Shown piece by piece: positions 63,530 to 64,000 of a stretch of 64,000 nt of DNA (the stretch's first letter is position 1; every line of letters begins with the position of its first letter). Where the stretch lies: NCBI GenBank assembly GCA_034509735.1, contig JACGWO010000001.1, positions 10,060,854-10,124,853 of the forward strand, given 5' to 3'. The stretch comes from Sesamum alatum (lineage: Eukaryota; Streptophyta; Magnoliopsida; Lamiales; Pedaliaceae). The notes beneath the pieces were generated by a model. That model did no database searches. It was not told where the DNA came from and saw only the letters and a list, made by a program, of their open reading frames with translations. A program made the position numbers and the translations under genes.

Positions 63530-64000
63530 ATAATATAAAATATAATATTAGTTTAAAATAAGAAATGTAAATTAGTTGCGTAACAACAGTTAAAATTAAA
63601 AAAAAAATTAAGTGCACTTTTAAGTATGATTAATGCATGAGGAAATAGCAGTAAAGATAAGTACAGAAGAAGGAAAAATTCTAGCCTGGATCAGGTTCGG
63701 TCGAATCAAACCAATCATATAGTAAGTGATACACTTGTTATGCGATTGGTCACTTTCTCTGAACTGTAAATCAATCACATGACAAATATATTATACTTGA
63801 CATATAATTAGTTTAAATTTGATCGAATCAGGTTTGGGCTAAAATTTCCTAGAAGTAGTTGGAAGCTGAAATAGAAGGGGGTACGGATAATTGATTATGA
63901 TTGGTCCCCGTTGTTGTACGTAACTGCCGACGTTATTCATAAATAAAGTACTAAACAATATATTCTTTTTTCTATGTCTCTTTCTCTTTTAAATCTTAAT
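63530..64000. other. AT-rich sequence at the right edge
   Basis: No gene is visible. The last 100 bases (a TATA-poor, pyrimidine-rich end) could be a promoter of a gene beyond the window, but nothing shown here proves it. Confidence 0.4.

Overview
This is a 64-kb piece of plant nuclear chromosome. It is AT-rich, with GT-AG introns, mono/dinucleotide microsatellites, a nuclear-type tRNA-Leu and many LTR retrotransposons and MITEs. The gene families are typical of a eudicot. The mannose-6-phosphate-reductase type of aldo/keto reductase is best known from mannitol-making asterids (celery, Lamiales), so an asterid is my best guess. This is an inference; the species cannot be read from the sequence.

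Region 1 (about 1.2-24.5 kb) is a tandem segmental duplication. The unit carries a 6-exon aldo/keto reductase (AKR) gene on the + strand followed by a polyprenol reductase-like gene (PPRD) on the - strand. The first PPRD copy is truncated at the duplication junction (about 13,490) and is a pseudogene. The second (21,795-24,337) is intact. Both AKR copies keep full 309-codon frames. Comparing the two copies gives 'empty sites' for later insertions: a Copia element and a PIF/Harbinger-like element in the PPRD pseudogene, a hAT-like element downstream of AKR copy 1, and a MULE-like foldback element, a gag-only Gypsy element and a probable solo LTR in introns 3 and 4 of AKR copy 2.

Region 2 (25-36.3 kb) holds two transcription-factor genes on the + strand, a class II BASIC PENTACYSTEINE (GAGA-binding) gene and a group I bZIP gene (bZIP29/30 type), separated by about 3 kb of AT-rich sequence, followed by tRNA-Leu(CAA).

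Region 3 (36.4-53.1 kb) is housekeeping: a decayed DUS3-type tRNA-dihydrouridine synthase pseudogene (+), amidophosphoribosyltransferase of purine synthesis (-, intronless), a plant PIN1 parvulin (-) and a mitochondrial ATP synthase subunit e-like gene (+) that share a short divergent promoter, and plastid ribosome-binding factor A (-).

Region 4 (53.1-64 kb) is gene-poor: one intronless SAUR gene at 57.2 kb, two tRNA-derived SINE-like copies, and several short palindromic elements, one with a perfect 9-bp target duplication.

The genes do not form an operon or pathway cluster. I found no convincing new biological system. The most unusual items are the Copia copy whose two outer ends are both LTR starts, the asymmetric tandem duplication that gave AKR copy 2 a new upstream region, and the GA repeat in the upstream region of a GAGA-binding-factor gene.
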